Assembly (NCBI RefSeq): GCF_029263155.1 | Contig: NZ_JAJCYB010000044.1 | Location: forward strand, 124,001 to 188,000 | Length of the DNA stretch: 64,000 bases | Reading direction: 5' to 3' | Source: Pseudonocardia sp. | GTDB lineage: Bacteria; Actinomycetota; Actinomycetes; Mycobacteriales; Pseudonocardiaceae | In this document: piece after piece, positions 52,157 to 61,321 of the stretch | How positions within the stretch are numbered: position 1 is the stretch's first letter | How the letters are laid out: every line of letters starts with the position of its first letter | The notes under the pieces: generated by a model | The model's input: the letters and a program-made list of their open reading frames with translations, nothing else | Told to the model about the DNA's origin: nothing | Database searches by the model: none | Position numbers and translations under genes: made by a program

Positions 52157-53547
52157 GAGCGTGCTCCCGCCGTTGCGCTGGTCGATGTCTCGGTGGGCTC
52201 GTGGAACCGCTCGGACACCGGCCGGATCAGCTCGTTGGCGATGAAGCCGACGACCAGCAGCCCGATCATGATGCTGAACGCGAGGGTGTAGCGGCCCGGG
52301 CCCTCCACGCCGGCGGCGATCTGCGCGTCGGCGATCGCGTTGACGATGACCGGGCCGAGCACGCCCGCGGTGGACCAGGCGGTCAGCAACCGGCCGTGGA
52401 TCGCGCCCACCTGGTAGGTGCCGAACAGGTCGCGCAGGTAGGCCGGCACGGTGGCGAACCCCGCCCCGTAGAAGGACAGGATCACCAGCGCGCAGGCCAG
52501 GAACAGGACCTTGTTGGTGTTGGTGGTCAGCGTGATGGTCAGGTACAGCAGGGCGCCGACGCCGAGGTACATCCGGTAGACGTTCTTGCGCCCGACGACG
52601 TCGGAGGCCGAGGACCAGATGAACCGGCCCAGCATGTTGGCCAGCGACAGCAGCGCCACGAACCCGGCCGCCGCGGCGGCGAGCGCCTGGGGGCTGGTGG
52701 CGTCGGGGAAGAAGTCCTGGTAGATCGGGGCGGCCCGCTCCAGGATACCGATGCCCGCGGTGACGTTGAAGCACAGCACCACCCACAGCAACCAGAACTG
52801 CGGGGTGCGGATGGCGTTGTTGGCCGACACGCTCGCCGTGGTGACCATGCTCTTGCCCGACTTCTGTTCCGGATCCCAGCCCGCGGGCTTCCAGCCCTCG
52901 GCGGGCACCCGGATCAGCAACCAGCCCAGAGACATGAACACCGCGTAGATCAGCCCCATGACGAGGAAGGTCTGCGCGATGCCGCCGGCGGCGGCGTTCT
53001 CGCCCGCGCCGCCGAACGTGACCAGCAGCTGGTTGGTCAGCGGCGAGGCGATCAGCGCTCCCCCGCCGAAGCCCATGATCGCGATGCCGGTCGACATGCC
53101 GGGGCGGTCGGGGAACCACTTGATCAGTGTGGAGACCGGCGAGATGTAGCCGATGCCCAGCCCGATGCCGCCGAGCACGCCGTAGCCGAACACGACCAGC
53201 CAGTACTGCCCGATGGCCACCCCGAGCGCGGAGACCAGGAACCCACCGGAGAAGAAGACCGTCGCGAGGACCATCGCCCAGCGCGGCCCGTTCTCGTCGA
53301 CCTTGGTCCCGAGCACGGCCGCCGAGATGCCCAGGATGACGATGCCGAGGGTGAACGGCAGCGCGCTCAGGGTCCCGGCGATCGGGCTGCCCTCCAGCAG
53401 CGTCGAGGTCAGGGGAAGCTTGAACACGCTCCAGGCGTAGACCTGACCGATCGCGAGGTGGATCGCCAGCGCCGCCGGAGGGACGAGCCACCGGCTCCAT
53501 CCGGGCGGAGCGACGATGCGCTCACGCTGCAGAAAACCTGCGGCCAT
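52153..53547 (-). CDS. OFA family MFS transporter (oxalate/formate antiporter-like)
   Basis: 464 residues with 12 helices. LAIGQVYAWSVFKLPLT, GGIGLGIGYISPVSTLIKWFPDRPG and LANMLGRFIWSSASDVVGRKN are OFA hallmarks. Such proteins exchange small carboxylates, for example oxalate and formate. No oxalyl-CoA decarboxylase or formyl transferase lies nearby, so the substrate is open. ATG at 53547, with in-frame upstream codons rejected because the family begins here. A 14-bp perfect palindrome sits 45 bp upstream. Confidence 0.92.
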   Translation of the reverse strand: MAAGFLQRERIVAPPGWSRWLVPPAALAIHLAIGQVYAWSVFKLPLTSTLLEGSPIAGTLSALPFTLGIVILGISAAVLGTKVDENGPRWAMVLATVFFSGGFLVSALGVAIGQYWLVVFGYGVLGGIGLGIGYISPVSTLIKWFPDRPGMSTGIAIMGFGGGALIASPLTNQLLVTFGGAGENAAAGGIAQTFLVMGLIYAVFMSLGWLLIRVPAEGWKPAGWDPEQKSGKSMVTTASVSANNAIRTPQFWLLWVVLCFNVTAGIGILERAAPIYQDFFPDATSPQALAAAAAGFVALLSLANMLGRFIWSSASDVVGRKNVYRMYLGVGALLYLTITLTTNTNKVLFLACALVILSFYGAGFATVPAYLRDLFGTYQVGAIHGRLLTAWSTAGVLGPVIVNAIADAQIAAGVEGPGRYTLAFSIMIGLLVVGFIANELIRPVSERFHEPTETSTSATAGARS

Positions 53548-53591
53548 GTGGACCCCCCTCACGAACCTGTGACACGACCGCGCGAACGTAA

Positions 53592-53605
53592 GTTGCCATG
53601 GCAAC
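53592..53605. promoter_or_regulatory. Perfect palindrome upstream of the OFA transporter
   Basis: GTTGCCATGGCAAC is a perfect 14-bp palindrome 45 bp upstream of the transporter ATG on the minus strand. It is a good candidate operator. No cognate regulator gene adjoins. Confidence 0.55.
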
Positions 53606-53633
53606 GGTCGCAACCGCTGGCGACGCACACGCC

Positions 53634-53671
53634 CGCGACGCCGGGCCCGGCGGTGCGGGCCCGGCGTCGCG
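53634..53671. terminator. clpX terminator
   Basis: Perfect 15-bp arms (53634-53648 and 53657-53671) with an 8-nt loop. It begins 46 bp beyond the clpX stop codon, before the OFA transporter promoter. Confidence 0.85.
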
Positions 53672-53716
53672 GGGATGGATCAGCGATCGGAGGCGGGCGC
53701 TCGGGCCCGCCGGAGG

Positions 53717-54997
53717 TCAGGCCGAACGCTCCTGGCGGGTGCGTCGGGCCGGGGTGCGCGGCACGATCGTGGGGTTGACGTTGCTGCGCACCGTCTGCTC
53801 GGTGACGACGACCTTGGCGACGTCGTCGCGGCTGGGGATGTCGTACATGACGGGGAGGAGCACCTCCTCCATGATCGCGCGCAGGCCGCGCGCGCCGGTG
53901 CCGCGCAGGATGGCCTGGTCGGCCACCGCGTCGAGCGCGTCGTCGGTGAACTCCAGCTCCACGCCGTCCATCTCGAACAGCTTGCAGTACTGCTTCACCA
54001 GCGCGTTGCGCGGCTCGGTGAGGATCTTGACCAGGGCGTCCTTGTCCAGCGAGGTGACCGACGCGACGATCGGCAGCCGCCCGATGAACTCCGGGATCAG
54101 GCCGAACTTGATCAGGTCCTCGGGCAGCGTGTCGCCGAAGCTCTCCGACGCGTCGACCTCGTTCTTGCCCCGGATCTCCGCACCGAAGCCGAGACCGCGC
54201 CGACCCACCCGGTCACCGATGATGCGCTCCAGGCCGGCGAACGCGCCGGCCACGATGAACAGCACGTTGGTGGTGTCGATCTGGATGAACTCCTGGTGCG
54301 GGTGCTTGCGCCCGCCCTGCGGGGGCACGCTCGCCGTGGTGCCCTCCAGGATCTTCAGCAGCGCCTGCTGCACGCCCTCACCGGAGACGTCACGCGTGAT
54401 CGACGGGTTCTCCGACTTGCGGGCGATCTTGTCGACCTCGTCGATGTAGATGATCCCCGTCTCGGCGCGCTTGACGTCGTAGTCGGCGGCCTGGATGAGC
54501 TTCAGCAGGATGTTCTCGACGTCCTCGCCGACGTACCCGGCCTCGGTCAGCGCGGTGGCGTCGGCGATCGCGAACGGCACGTTGAGCAGCTTCGCCAGCG
54601 TCTGCGCGAGGTAGGTCTTCCCGCAGCCGGTGGGGCCGAGCATCAGGATGTTGGACTTGGCGATCTCGATGCCGTCGCCGTCGGGCCCCCGGCCCTTGTC
54701 GCCGGCCTGGATGCGCTTGTAGTGGTTGTAGACCGCGACGGACAGCGTCCGCTTGGTCTGGCCCTGCCCCACCACGTACTGGTCGAGGAAGTCGTGGATC
54801 TCGGCGGGCTTGGGCAGCTCGTCGAGCTTGACCTCACCGGCCTCCGCCAGCTCTTCCTCGATGATCTCGTTGCAGAGATCGATGCACTCGTCGCAGATGT
54901 AGACGCCAGGCCCGGCGATCAGTTTCTTGACCTGCTTCTGACTCTTCCCGCAGAACGAGCACTTGAGCAGGTCACCGCCATCGCCGATGCGTGCCAT
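53717..54997 (-). CDS. clpX: ATP-dependent protease ATP-binding subunit ClpX
   Basis: 426 residues. The N-terminal zinc-binding domain has [11 protein letters not shown] and CDECIDLC; the AAA+ module has [12 protein letters not shown] and [11 protein letters not shown], and pore loop GYVGED. The C-terminal RHF-type loop is [12 protein letters not shown]. ClpX unfolds substrates for ClpP1P2. The ATG at 54997 matches the family start. A terminator separates it from clpP2 upstream. Confidence 0.97.
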   Translation of the reverse strand: MARIGDGGDLLKCSFCGKSQKQVKKLIAGPGVYICDECIDLCNEIIEEELAEAGEVKLDELPKPAEIHDFLDQYVVGQGQTKRTLSVAVYNHYKRIQAGDKGRGPDGDGIEIAKSNILMLGPTGCGKTYLAQTLAKLLNVPFAIADATALTEAGYVGEDVENILLKLIQAADYDVKRAETGIIYIDEVDKIARKSENPSITRDVSGEGVQQALLKILEGTTASVPPQGGRKHPHQEFIQIDTTNVLFIVAGAFAGLERIIGDRVGRRGLGFGAEIRGKNEVDASESFGDTLPEDLIKFGLIPEFIGRLPIVASVTSLDKDALVKILTEPRNALVKQYCKLFEMDGVELEFTDDALDAVADQAILRGTGARGLRAIMEEVLLPVMYDIPSRDDVAKVVVTEQTVRSNVNPTIVPRTPARRTRQERSA

Positions 54998-55129
54998 GAG
55001 TGCAGACCCCAAATCTCATCTCGCGCGACCATCCGGCGTGCCCGGTAGGCGCGGCCCTCGTGACGGTACCCGCCGAATGCGTCACCGGGGGAGCTTCCGC
55101 GTGCTCCGATTCGGGGACGAGTCGACGGA

Positions 55130-55165
55130 CGGTCGGCACCGGGCGGTGAGGACCGGTGCCGACCG
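55130..55165. terminator. clpP2 terminator
   Basis: Perfect 13-bp arms CGGTCGGCACCGG (55130-55142) and complement (55153-55165) with a 10-nt loop, 8 bp beyond the clpP2 stop. Confidence 0.88.
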
Positions 55166-55173
55166 GGTGTTCG

Positions 55174-55815
55174 TTAGGAGACGGCCGACAGCTTCCGGCT
55201 CTGGATGATCTCGTCGACGATCCCGTACTCCTGCGCCTCGGTGGCGGTCAGGATCTTGTCGCGCTCGATGTCGAGGCGCACCTGCTCCTCGCTCTTGCCG
55301 GTGTGCTTGGCGAGCGTGGACTCCAGCAGCTTGCGGATCCGGGAGATCTCCGCGGCCTGGATCTCGAGGTCCGAGACCTGGCCGTAGGTGCCCTCGGTGG
55401 CCGGCTGGTGGATGAGGATGCGCGCGTTCTGCACGGCCAGCCTGCGCCCCGGGGTGCCCGCGGCGAGCAGCACGGCCGCGGCCGACGCGGCCTGCCCGAG
55501 GCAGACCGTCTGGATGTCGGGACGGATGAACTGCATCGTGTCGTAGATGGCCATCAACGCGGTGAACGAGCCACCGGGCGAGTTGATGTACATGCTGATC
55601 TCGCGGTCCGGGTCGGCGGACTCCAGGCACAGCAGCTGCGCCATCACGTCGTTCGCCGACGCGTCGTCGATCTGCACGCCGAGGAAGATGATGCGCTCCT
55701 CGAACAGCTTGTTGTACGGGTTGGACTCCTTGACCCCGTAGCTGGTGCGCTCCACGAACGACGGCAGCACGTACCGCGCCTGCGGTGAGTACATGTTCCC
55801 GCTGTTGATCGTCAC
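55174..55815 (-). CDS. clpP2: ATP-dependent Clp protease proteolytic subunit ClpP2
   Basis: 213 residues. The serine protease triad is visible as Ser in [14 protein letters not shown], His in ARILIHQPA and Asp downstream (RLDIERD). [20 protein letters not shown] is the handle/oxyanion region. ClpP1 and ClpP2 form a mixed tetradecamer in actinobacteria. It starts with GTG overlapping the clpP1 stop (GTGA). Confidence 0.97.
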   Translation of the reverse strand: MTINSGNMYSPQARYVLPSFVERTSYGVKESNPYNKLFEERIIFLGVQIDDASANDVMAQLLCLESADPDREISMYINSPGGSFTALMAIYDTMQFIRPDIQTVCLGQAASAAAVLLAAGTPGRRLAVQNARILIHQPATEGTYGQVSDLEIQAAEISRIRKLLESTLAKHTGKSEEQVRLDIERDKILTATEAQEYGIVDEIIQSRKLSAVS

Positions 55816-56489
55816 TGCGAGCTCCCGTCGCCGTTGCTCTCGTTGCCGTCCGGCAGCTGTCCCGCCCGCGTGATGACGTGGTCGACGAAGCCGTACTCCA
55901 GCGCGTCCTGCGCCCGGAACCAGCGGTCGCGCTCGGAGTCGGCGGTGATCTGCTCGACCGTCTGCCCGGTGTGCGCGGCGATCAGCTCGGCGAGCTCCCG
56001 CTTCAGCAGCCGCGACTGCTCGGCCTGGATCACGATGTCGGACTCGCTGCCGCCCACCCCGGACGACGGCTGGTGCATCATGATCCGCGCGTGGGGCAGC
56101 GCGTAGCGCTTGCCGCGCGCGCCCGCCGACAGCAGGAACTGCCCCATCGACGCCGCCATGCCCATCGCGAACGTCGCGACGTCGCACGGCACGAACTCCA
56201 TGGTGTCGAAGATGGCCATGCCGGCCGACACCGAACCGCCGGGTGAGTTGATGTAGAGCTGGATGTCCGCCGACGGGTCCTCGGCGGCCAGCAGCAGCAT
56301 CTGCGCGGCGATCCGGTTGGCGATGTCGTCGTCCACCTGCTGACCCAGCACGATGATCCGCTGCTGGAGCAGCCGCTCGTACACCGAGTCGGACAACGTC
56401 AGCGACGTGTTGTTGCCGCCGCGGCGCATGTCCGCACCGGTGGGTCGGTCCGCCGTACGCGGGCCGGTGTCTTGGGTACTCACTTCCAC
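55812..56489 (-). CDS. clpP1: ATP-dependent Clp protease proteolytic subunit ClpP1
   Basis: 225 residues. Ser in [14 protein letters not shown], His in ARIMMHQPS and Asp in [11 protein letters not shown] form the triad; [19 protein letters not shown] is conserved. The N-terminal 25 residues ([13 protein letters not shown] and beyond) look like an unprocessed extension. It has a GTG start and is coupled to clpP2. It lies 106 bp after tig. Confidence 0.96.
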   Translation of the reverse strand: MEVSTQDTGPRTADRPTGADMRRGGNNTSLTLSDSVYERLLQQRIIVLGQQVDDDIANRIAAQMLLLAAEDPSADIQLYINSPGGSVSAGMAIFDTMEFVPCDVATFAMGMAASMGQFLLSAGARGKRYALPHARIMMHQPSSGVGGSESDIVIQAEQSRLLKRELAELIAAHTGQTVEQITADSERDRWFRAQDALEYGFVDHVITRAGQLPDGNESNGDGSSQ

Positions 56490-56595
56490 CCTGCCTTCTC
56501 GTCAGCTCGCGTGTGATCCGGGTCGACCCTACGCGGACGGGCACGGCGCCCGCCGCGTTCGGGCCGGATGTTCGCTCTGGGCGTGTTGGCGCCGG

Positions 56596-58113
56596 TCAGG
56601 CGCCGGTGGGCGACCTGTCCTCCGTCGAATCCGCGTCACCCGCGGGCGTCGCGTCGGCGGTGGCGTCGGCGCCGGCGGCTGCGTCGTCGTCGGCGGCGTC
56701 GCCGGAGGGCGCGTCGTCGCCGGCGGCGTCGTCGTCGGCGGTCGTGTCGACGACCTCGCCGGGCACCTCGGTGACCTCGACGCCGTCGTCGTCGTCACCG
56801 AGCAGGTCCGACAGGTCGATCGCCGACCCGGAGGCGTCGGTGACGGTGGCCGCACGCAGCGCCGAGAGGAGCGCCTTGGTGCGGCGCACGTCGGCGTAGA
56901 TCGCGCCGAGCTGGCCTGCCTCCTGGATGCGGCGCACGAACTCCTCGGGCGGCATCTGGTACTGCTGCGCCTGGTAGACGATGCGCTCGGTGAGCTCCTG
57001 GTCGCCGACGGTCACCTGCTCCGCGTCGGCCAGAGCGTCGAGCACCAGCCGGGTACGGACCGACTTCTCGGCGTCGGAGCGCACGTCGGCGTCGAAGTCC
57101 TCGCGCGACTTGCCGTCGGCGGCGAGGAACTCGGCGAAGCGGTCCTCGTCGTGGTCGAAGCCGTGGACCGCGTCGTGGGTCATCGAGTCGACCTCGGCCG
57201 CGACGATGCTCTCCGGCAGCGGGACCTCGGTGCCGTCGACGAGCGCCTCCAGCACCTTGTCGCGCGCCGCGGTGACCTGCTCCATACGCCGGACGCGGCC
57301 GAGCCGCTCGCGCAGGTCGGCGGTGAGCTCGTCGAGCGTGTCGAACTCGCTGGCCAGCTGCGCGAACTCGTCGTCGGCCTCGGGTAGCGAGCGCTCCTTC
57401 ACCGCGGTGACCTTCACGGTGACCTCGGCGTCCTTGCCCTCGTACTCGCCCGCCACCAACGTGGAGGTGAACGTGGTCTCCTCGTCGGCCGACAGACCCT
57501 GGATCGCTTCGTCCAGCCCGTCGATCAGGCCGCCCTGGCCCACCTGGTAGGAGAACCCGGTGGTGGCGGCCTCCTCGACGACCTTCCCGTCGACGGTGGC
57601 CGAGAGGTCGATCAGGACGAAGTCGTCCTCGGCCGCGGCGCGCTGGACGCCGGCGAGGGTGCCGAAGCGCTCGCGCAGGCTGTGCAGCTGCTCGTCGACC
57701 GCCTCGTCGGTGACCTCGACGTCGTCGACCGACACCGAGATCGAGTCCGGAGCCGGCAACGCCAGCTCGGGTCGCACGTCGACCTCTGCGGTGAACGCGA
57801 GGCGCTCGCCGTCGGCGATCTCGGTGACCTCGATGTCGGGGCGGCCGATCGGCTTCACCTCGTCGGCGGCGCTGACGGCCTCCCCGTACTTCGCGGGCAC
57901 GGCGGCGTTGACGACCTCGTCGAGGACCGCGCCGCGACCCAGGCGGGCGTCGATGATGCGGGCCGGGACCTTGCCGGGGCGGAACCCGGGGACCTTGACC
58001 TGCTGCGCGATCTTCTTGTAGGCGCGGTCGAAGTCCGGCTTGAGCTCGTCGAACGGCACCTCGACGTTGATCCGGACCCGCGTCGGGCTCAGCCTCTCGA
58101 CGGTGCTCTTCAC
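56596..58113 (-). CDS. tig: Trigger factor chaperone
   Basis: 505 residues. The ribosome-binding domain carries the signature GFRPGKVP (in VKVPGFRPGKVPARII), then a PPIase domain and the helical C-domain. The last 70 residues are a run of Asp/Ala (GDDDDGVEV, then DDDAAGDDAPSGDAAD), longer than in Escherichia coli but common in actinobacteria. It binds nascent chains at the exit tunnel. It lies upstream of clpP1P2 as usual. Confidence 0.96.
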   Translation of the reverse strand: MKSTVERLSPTRVRINVEVPFDELKPDFDRAYKKIAQQVKVPGFRPGKVPARIIDARLGRGAVLDEVVNAAVPAKYGEAVSAADEVKPIGRPDIEVTEIADGERLAFTAEVDVRPELALPAPDSISVSVDDVEVTDEAVDEQLHSLRERFGTLAGVQRAAAEDDFVLIDLSATVDGKVVEEAATTGFSYQVGQGGLIDGLDEAIQGLSADEETTFTSTLVAGEYEGKDAEVTVKVTAVKERSLPEADDEFAQLASEFDTLDELTADLRERLGRVRRMEQVTAARDKVLEALVDGTEVPLPESIVAAEVDSMTHDAVHGFDHDEDRFAEFLAADGKSREDFDADVRSDAEKSVRTRLVLDALADAEQVTVGDQELTERIVYQAQQYQMPPEEFVRRIQEAGQLGAIYADVRRTKALLSALRAATVTDASGSAIDLSDLLGDDDDGVEVTEVPGEVVDTTADDDAAGDDAPSGDAADDDAAAGADATADATPAGDADSTEDRSPTGA

Positions 58114-58209
58114 TGTGGGGTACTCCTCGATTCCTGGATCAGGTGCGACCCGAGGAGAACCCGGGCCGCGGCGACGCGGCGTGGCCGCGCGTGCGCAGTC
58201 CGGGCGAGT

Positions 58210-58572
58210 CTAGGTGAACCGGCGACGCGGCATCCGTCCGGCCGCCATGGCGGGCGCCGCGGTCACGGCGGGGACGACGTCGGAGAACGTCACCTCGACC
58301 CGGACCGGCCCGAGCACGTCGCGCACCGTGGCCCCCACCTCGTCGGCGAGCTGGGGCAGCGGGACACCGAGCCGGGCGACGACGGCGATCTCGACCGGTT
58401 CGTCGCCGGTCCCGATCCGGACCCCCACGACCCTGCGCCTGCCCGGCAGGTGGGAGGCGACCGTGCCGAACGGGCCACCGTCCAGCCGGGCGATCCCGGG
58501 GTGTCCCAGTACCGCGGCGGCGACGTCCTCGACGGCGCGGTCCGCGGACGCGGCGCGGTCGGGAGCGGGCAT
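58210..58572 (-). CDS. Asp23/Gls24-like small protein
   Basis: 120 residues resembling the short Asp23 form: an N-terminal RAVEDVAAAVLGHPGIARLDGGPFG, then GVRIGTGDEPVEIAVVARLGVPL and VRDVLGPVRVEVTFSDVVP. It ends in a basic tail. Related Asp23-type genes lie 1.4 kb away with an ECF sigma factor, so this belongs to the same envelope-stress group by inference. Confidence 0.75.
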   Translation of the reverse strand: MPAPDRAASADRAVEDVAAAVLGHPGIARLDGGPFGTVASHLPGRRRVVGVRIGTGDEPVEIAVVARLGVPLPQLADEVGATVRDVLGPVRVEVTFSDVVPAVTAAPAMAAGRMPRRRFT

Positions 58573-58615
58573 GGGCGCAGGGTAGCCCGCGGGTGCGGCG
58601 TCCGGGGACGCCGAA

Positions 58616-58654
58616 GGGCGGCTCCCCCGGCTCGCACGTCCGGGTGAACCGCCC
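58616..58654. terminator. csbD terminator
   Basis: GGGCGG (58616-58621) pairs with CCGCCC (58649-58654), with a further CCCGG/CCGGG inner stem. It begins 19 bp beyond the csbD stop. Confidence 0.65.
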
Positions 58655-58673
58655 GCGGGCGCTGGGCCCGGTG

Positions 58674-58877
58674 TCAGCTCCGGTCGCCCTTGAGCCGCTC
58701 GCCCAGGTTCGACGCGGTGTCCTTGACCGAGTCGCCGGTCTGCTTGACGTTGCCGCTGACCTGGTCCTTCTGGCCCTCGGCCCGGAGCTCGTCGTTGCCC
58801 GTCAGCTCACCGACCTTCTCCTTGACCTCACCGATGACCTCCTCGGCCTTGTGCTTGGCCTTGTCCACGAAGCTCAT
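58674..58877 (-). CDS. CsbD family stress protein
   Basis: 67 residues: KAKHKAEEVIGEVKEKVGEL, then ELRAEGQKDQVSGNVKQTGD, the CsbD pattern of a small charged helical protein. CsbD proteins are induced under general stress; their action is unknown. It is divergent from the ECF sigma gene, and an adjacent palindrome may serve both. Confidence 0.93.
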   Translation of the reverse strand: MSFVDKAKHKAEEVIGEVKEKVGELTGNDELRAEGQKDQVSGNVKQTGDSVKDTASNLGERLKGDRS

Positions 58878-58978
58878 GACAGTCCCCTTCGGTCGGGGGA
58901 CGCGGGCGGCCGCAGCGGATGCCGGCGGCTACCGTGTCCCGTGCCAGATCTGACGCCGTCGAACCGACCGCCCTCACG

Positions 58979-58992
58979 GTGACGCGTGTCAC
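58979..58992. promoter_or_regulatory. Palindrome between csbD and the ECF sigma gene
   Basis: GTGACGCGTGTCAC has perfect 5-bp arms with a 4-bp centre. It overlaps the first possible GTG start of the sigma gene, which suggests that the true start is one of the later GTG codons (59019 or 59025) and that this is a promoter element. Confidence 0.4.
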
Positions 58993-59630
58993 TCCCGGAA
59001 ACCCCTGATCGGAGCGCGGTGCAGGTGAGCCAGGGAGCGGACGTGCACGCTCCCGCACCCCGCGCCGCCGCCGAGGAGCGTGCGGGCACCCCGACCGGCG
59101 AGCTCGACGAGCTGACCCTGGTCGTCCGTGCCCAGGAGGGCGACGTGCACGCGTTCGAGGTGCTCGCCCGCCGCCACCAGGAGGCGCTGTTCCGGCTCGC
59201 GCTGCGCGTGATGGGCGACCGGGGCGAGGCGGAGGACGCGCTGCAGGAGGCCCTGCTCGACGCATGGCGGCGGATCGGGAGGTTCCGCGGGGACTCCGCG
59301 TTCTCGACGTGGATGTACCGCGTCGTCACCAACCGCTGCCTGGGGATGCTGCGGCGCCGCAGGCCCCTCCCGGTCGAGACGATCGAGACGCCCGCCCCCG
59401 CGCAGGACTCCCCCGAGCGGGCCGCCGAACGCGACGCCGGCATGGCCGCGCTCACCCGCGCCGTCCAGGGACTGCCCGACGACCTGCGCGTGTGCTGGGC
59501 GCTGCGCGAGATCGAGGGACTCGGGTACGCCGAGATCTCGGCGATCACCGGGGCGGGCGAGGATGCCGTGCGCGGCCGGATCCACCGGGCGCGCACCAGG
59601 CTGGCGGAGGAGATGCGCGCATGGCGGTGA
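58986..59630 (+). CDS. ECF-type RNA polymerase sigma factor (SigM-like)
   Basis: 214 residues from the first GTG. Region 2 is FEVLARRHQEALFRLALRVMGDRGEAEDALQEALLDAW, here noted through RVMGDRGEAEDALQEA and STWMYRVVTNRCLGML; region 4 is LPDDLRVCWALREIEGLGYA, then ISAITGAGEDAVRGRIHRAR. The 3' end overlaps the next gene, which encodes a zinc anti-sigma motif, so the pair is a likely sigma/anti-sigma unit. GTG codons at 59019 or 59025 give a better-spaced GGAG and may be the real start. Confidence 0.92.
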   Translation: MSLPETPDRSAVQVSQGADVHAPAPRAAAEERAGTPTGELDELTLVVRAQEGDVHAFEVLARRHQEALFRLALRVMGDRGEAEDALQEALLDAWRRIGRFRGDSAFSTWMYRVVTNRCLGMLRRRRPLPVETIETPAPAQDSPERAAERDAGMAALTRAVQGLPDDLRVCWALREIEGLGYAEISAITGAGEDAVRGRIHRARTRLAEEMRAWR

Positions 59631-60235
59631 ACCCCTCCCCCGAACCCGGCGCTCCCGAACCCGGCGCTCCAGAACCCGGTGGCCGCCTCGCCTGCGGACG
59701 GGACGCCGCGCTCGTCTGGGACCGCGCCGCCGCGGGCGAGACGCCCGACGCCCACGAGCGCGACTGCCCGCACTGCACGGCCACGGCCGCCGACGCCCGC
59801 GGGCTCGACGCGCTCGTGCACCGCATGGCCGCCGAGCCGCTCGAGCCGCCGCAGTCGGTGCTCGACCGCGTCATGGTGGCCGTGCGCACCGAGCTGCGCC
59901 CGCACGACGTGATCGTCCTGCCCTCACCGCACGGCCCGGCCCGGCTCTCCCGCGCGGCCGCCGCCGCGGTGCTGCGCCACACCGTCGACGGGATGGGCGG
60001 GCTGCGGGCGCGCAGCTGCCGGATCGACCAGGTGGCCGACACCCTGGCCGGCGACCCCGGGCAGCTGCACGCCGTGGACGTCGCGATCACGGTGACGGCG
60101 CGGTTCGGCGTCGACCTCGCCTCGGTGACGGCGCGGGTGCGCCAGATGGTCGCCGCGGCGGGCGAGCAGGCACTGGGGGTGCCGGTGCGGCGCGTGGACA
60201 TCGAGGTCGTGGACCTGTTCGGGGAGGATCGGTGA
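59621..60235 (+). CDS. Zinc anti-sigma/Asp23 fusion protein
   Basis: 204 residues. After a Pro/Glu repeat (PEPGAPEPGAPEPG) comes LACGRDAALVWDRAAAG and HERDCPHC, an H-x3-C-x2-C motif like ZAS anti-sigma factors. The C-terminal half (LSRAAAAAVLRHTVDGMGGL, ITVTARFGVDLASVTARVRQMV) is Asp23-like. It has no membrane helix. It overlaps the sigma gene by 10 bp (or 4 bp with the GTG at 59627) and the next gene by GTGA. It probably sequesters the sigma factor; a link to the envelope through Asp23 is inference. Confidence 0.8.
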   Translation: MAVNPSPEPGAPEPGAPEPGGRLACGRDAALVWDRAAAGETPDAHERDCPHCTATAADARGLDALVHRMAAEPLEPPQSVLDRVMVAVRTELRPHDVIVLPSPHGPARLSRAAAAAVLRHTVDGMGGLRARSCRIDQVADTLAGDPGQLHAVDVAITVTARFGVDLASVTARVRQMVAAAGEQALGVPVRRVDIEVVDLFGEDR

Positions 60236-60588
60236 GCGAGCCGGTGGTGCGGGTGCACGTCGGCGACACGGTGGTGGCGCGGGTGGCCGCCCAGCGCGCC
60301 CGCCGGGTGCCCGGCGTGGTGGCGCTGCGCGCCGATCTCGCCCAGGCGCTGCTCGGCTTCGCCGACTCGCTGCTGAACGCCGGGGGCGGCGCGCTCCCGA
60401 CCGACGGCGTGCACGCCTCCGTGCGCGGCGGCTCGGCCGAGGTGTCGATCACGCTGGCGACGCGGCTGGGGCACAACTGCCGCGACGTGGCCCAGGCCGT
60501 GCAGCAGGAGGTGGCGGCGGAGGTGCGTGCCTACACCGGGCTCGACGTCGTGGTGCGGGTGACGGTGGCCGAGGTCCTGCTCGGCTGA
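60232..60588 (+). CDS. Asp23/Gls24 family protein
   Basis: 118 residues: VVRVHVGDTVVARVAAQRARRVPGVVALRADL and VRGGSAEVSITLATRLGHNCRDVAQAVQQEV are the family features (shown here by GDTVVARVAAQRARRVPGV). It starts with GTG overlapping the preceding gene (GTGA). Asp23 proteins act in envelope stress in Gram-positive bacteria. It ends the sigma operon. Confidence 0.85.
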   Translation: MSEPVVRVHVGDTVVARVAAQRARRVPGVVALRADLAQALLGFADSLLNAGGGALPTDGVHASVRGGSAEVSITLATRLGHNCRDVAQAVQQEVAAEVRAYTGLDVVVRVTVAEVLLG

Positions 60589-60607
60589 TCGCCGACCGCC
60601 GCGCGGC

Positions 60608-61012
60608 TCAGGTCAGGCGCAGGCGCTCGACCGGCTGTCCCGTGACCTCCGCGATGAGGTCGAAGTCCTTGTCGACGTGCAGGACGGTCAGCCCGGCCAG
60701 CTCCGCTGCGGCGGCGACCAGCAGGTCGGGCACGGACGGCGCACGATGCCGACCGCGGTCGGCGAGCAGCTGCTGGACCTCGACCGCGCGGTCCTCGACC
60801 ATCGGCGTCAGGTACTCGATCGGCAGCATCGACAGGGGGGGGCGTCGGGCCTCACCACGGAGATCCACGCCGGAGCGGGCCGAGAAGCCGATCTCCAGCC
60901 GCGTGGCGGTGGTGATCCGGATGAGAGCCCGCTCGATCCGGTCGATCCAGACCTCGGCGTCCCGCCCGGTTCCCAGCCGGGTGTAGGCGGACTTGTCGAG
61001 CAGCCAACTCAC
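60608..61012 (-). CDS. vapC: VapC family PIN-domain ribonuclease toxin
   Basis: 134 residues. The acidic PIN residues are the Asp in SWLLDKSAY, Glu in [11 protein letters not shown], Asp in [13 protein letters not shown] and Asp in [12 protein letters not shown]. VapC toxins cut RNA, often tRNA or rRNA. It starts with GTG overlapping the vapB stop (GTGA), the usual toxin-antitoxin coupling. Confidence 0.93.
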   Translation of the reverse strand: MSWLLDKSAYTRLGTGRDAEVWIDRIERALIRITTATRLEIGFSARSGVDLRGEARRPPLSMLPIEYLTPMVEDRAVEVQQLLADRGRHRAPSVPDLLVAAAAELAGLTVLHVDKDFDLIAEVTGQPVERLRLT

Positions 61013-61239
61013 GCGTGCCCGTCCCACGCATCCGCCATGACCTCCGGGGCGTCGAGGTCCCGGAACACCTCCGCGGACCGGCGCAGGTCCTCCCGAGTGC
61101 AGCTGGCCGCCGACCGGCTCGCGTCCTGGGCCAGCAGGCGGCGCAGGTACTCGCTGCGGGACATGCCGAGCCGCTGGGCGTGCGCGTCCAGCGCGGCGAT
61201 CGCCTCGTCGGGCACGTCGCGGATCAGGATATCGGTCAT
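61009..61239 (-). CDS. vapB: VapB family antitoxin
   Basis: 76 residues. The N-terminal ribbon-helix-helix ([32 protein letters not shown]) binds DNA; the C-terminal [18 protein letters not shown] should wrap the toxin. ATG at 61239. A palindromic operator lies 21 bp upstream. Confidence 0.92.
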   Translation of the reverse strand: MTDILIRDVPDEAIAALDAHAQRLGMSRSEYLRRLLAQDASRSAASCTREDLRRSAEVFRDLDAPEVMADAWDGHA

Positions 61240-61259
61240 GCGGACACCTCCGACCCCAT

Positions 61260-61275
61260 GATAGCGAGCGCTATC
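61260..61275. promoter_or_regulatory. vapBC operator
   Basis: GATAGCG-AG-CGCTATC, a perfect 7-2-7 inverted repeat 21 bp upstream of vapB. It is the natural site for autorepression by VapB or the VapBC complex. Confidence 0.72.
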
Positions 61276-61321
61276 ACCGGGTCGTCCGGAGCGCGCGGAC
61301 CCGAGGCCGGGGAAGGGCCGT

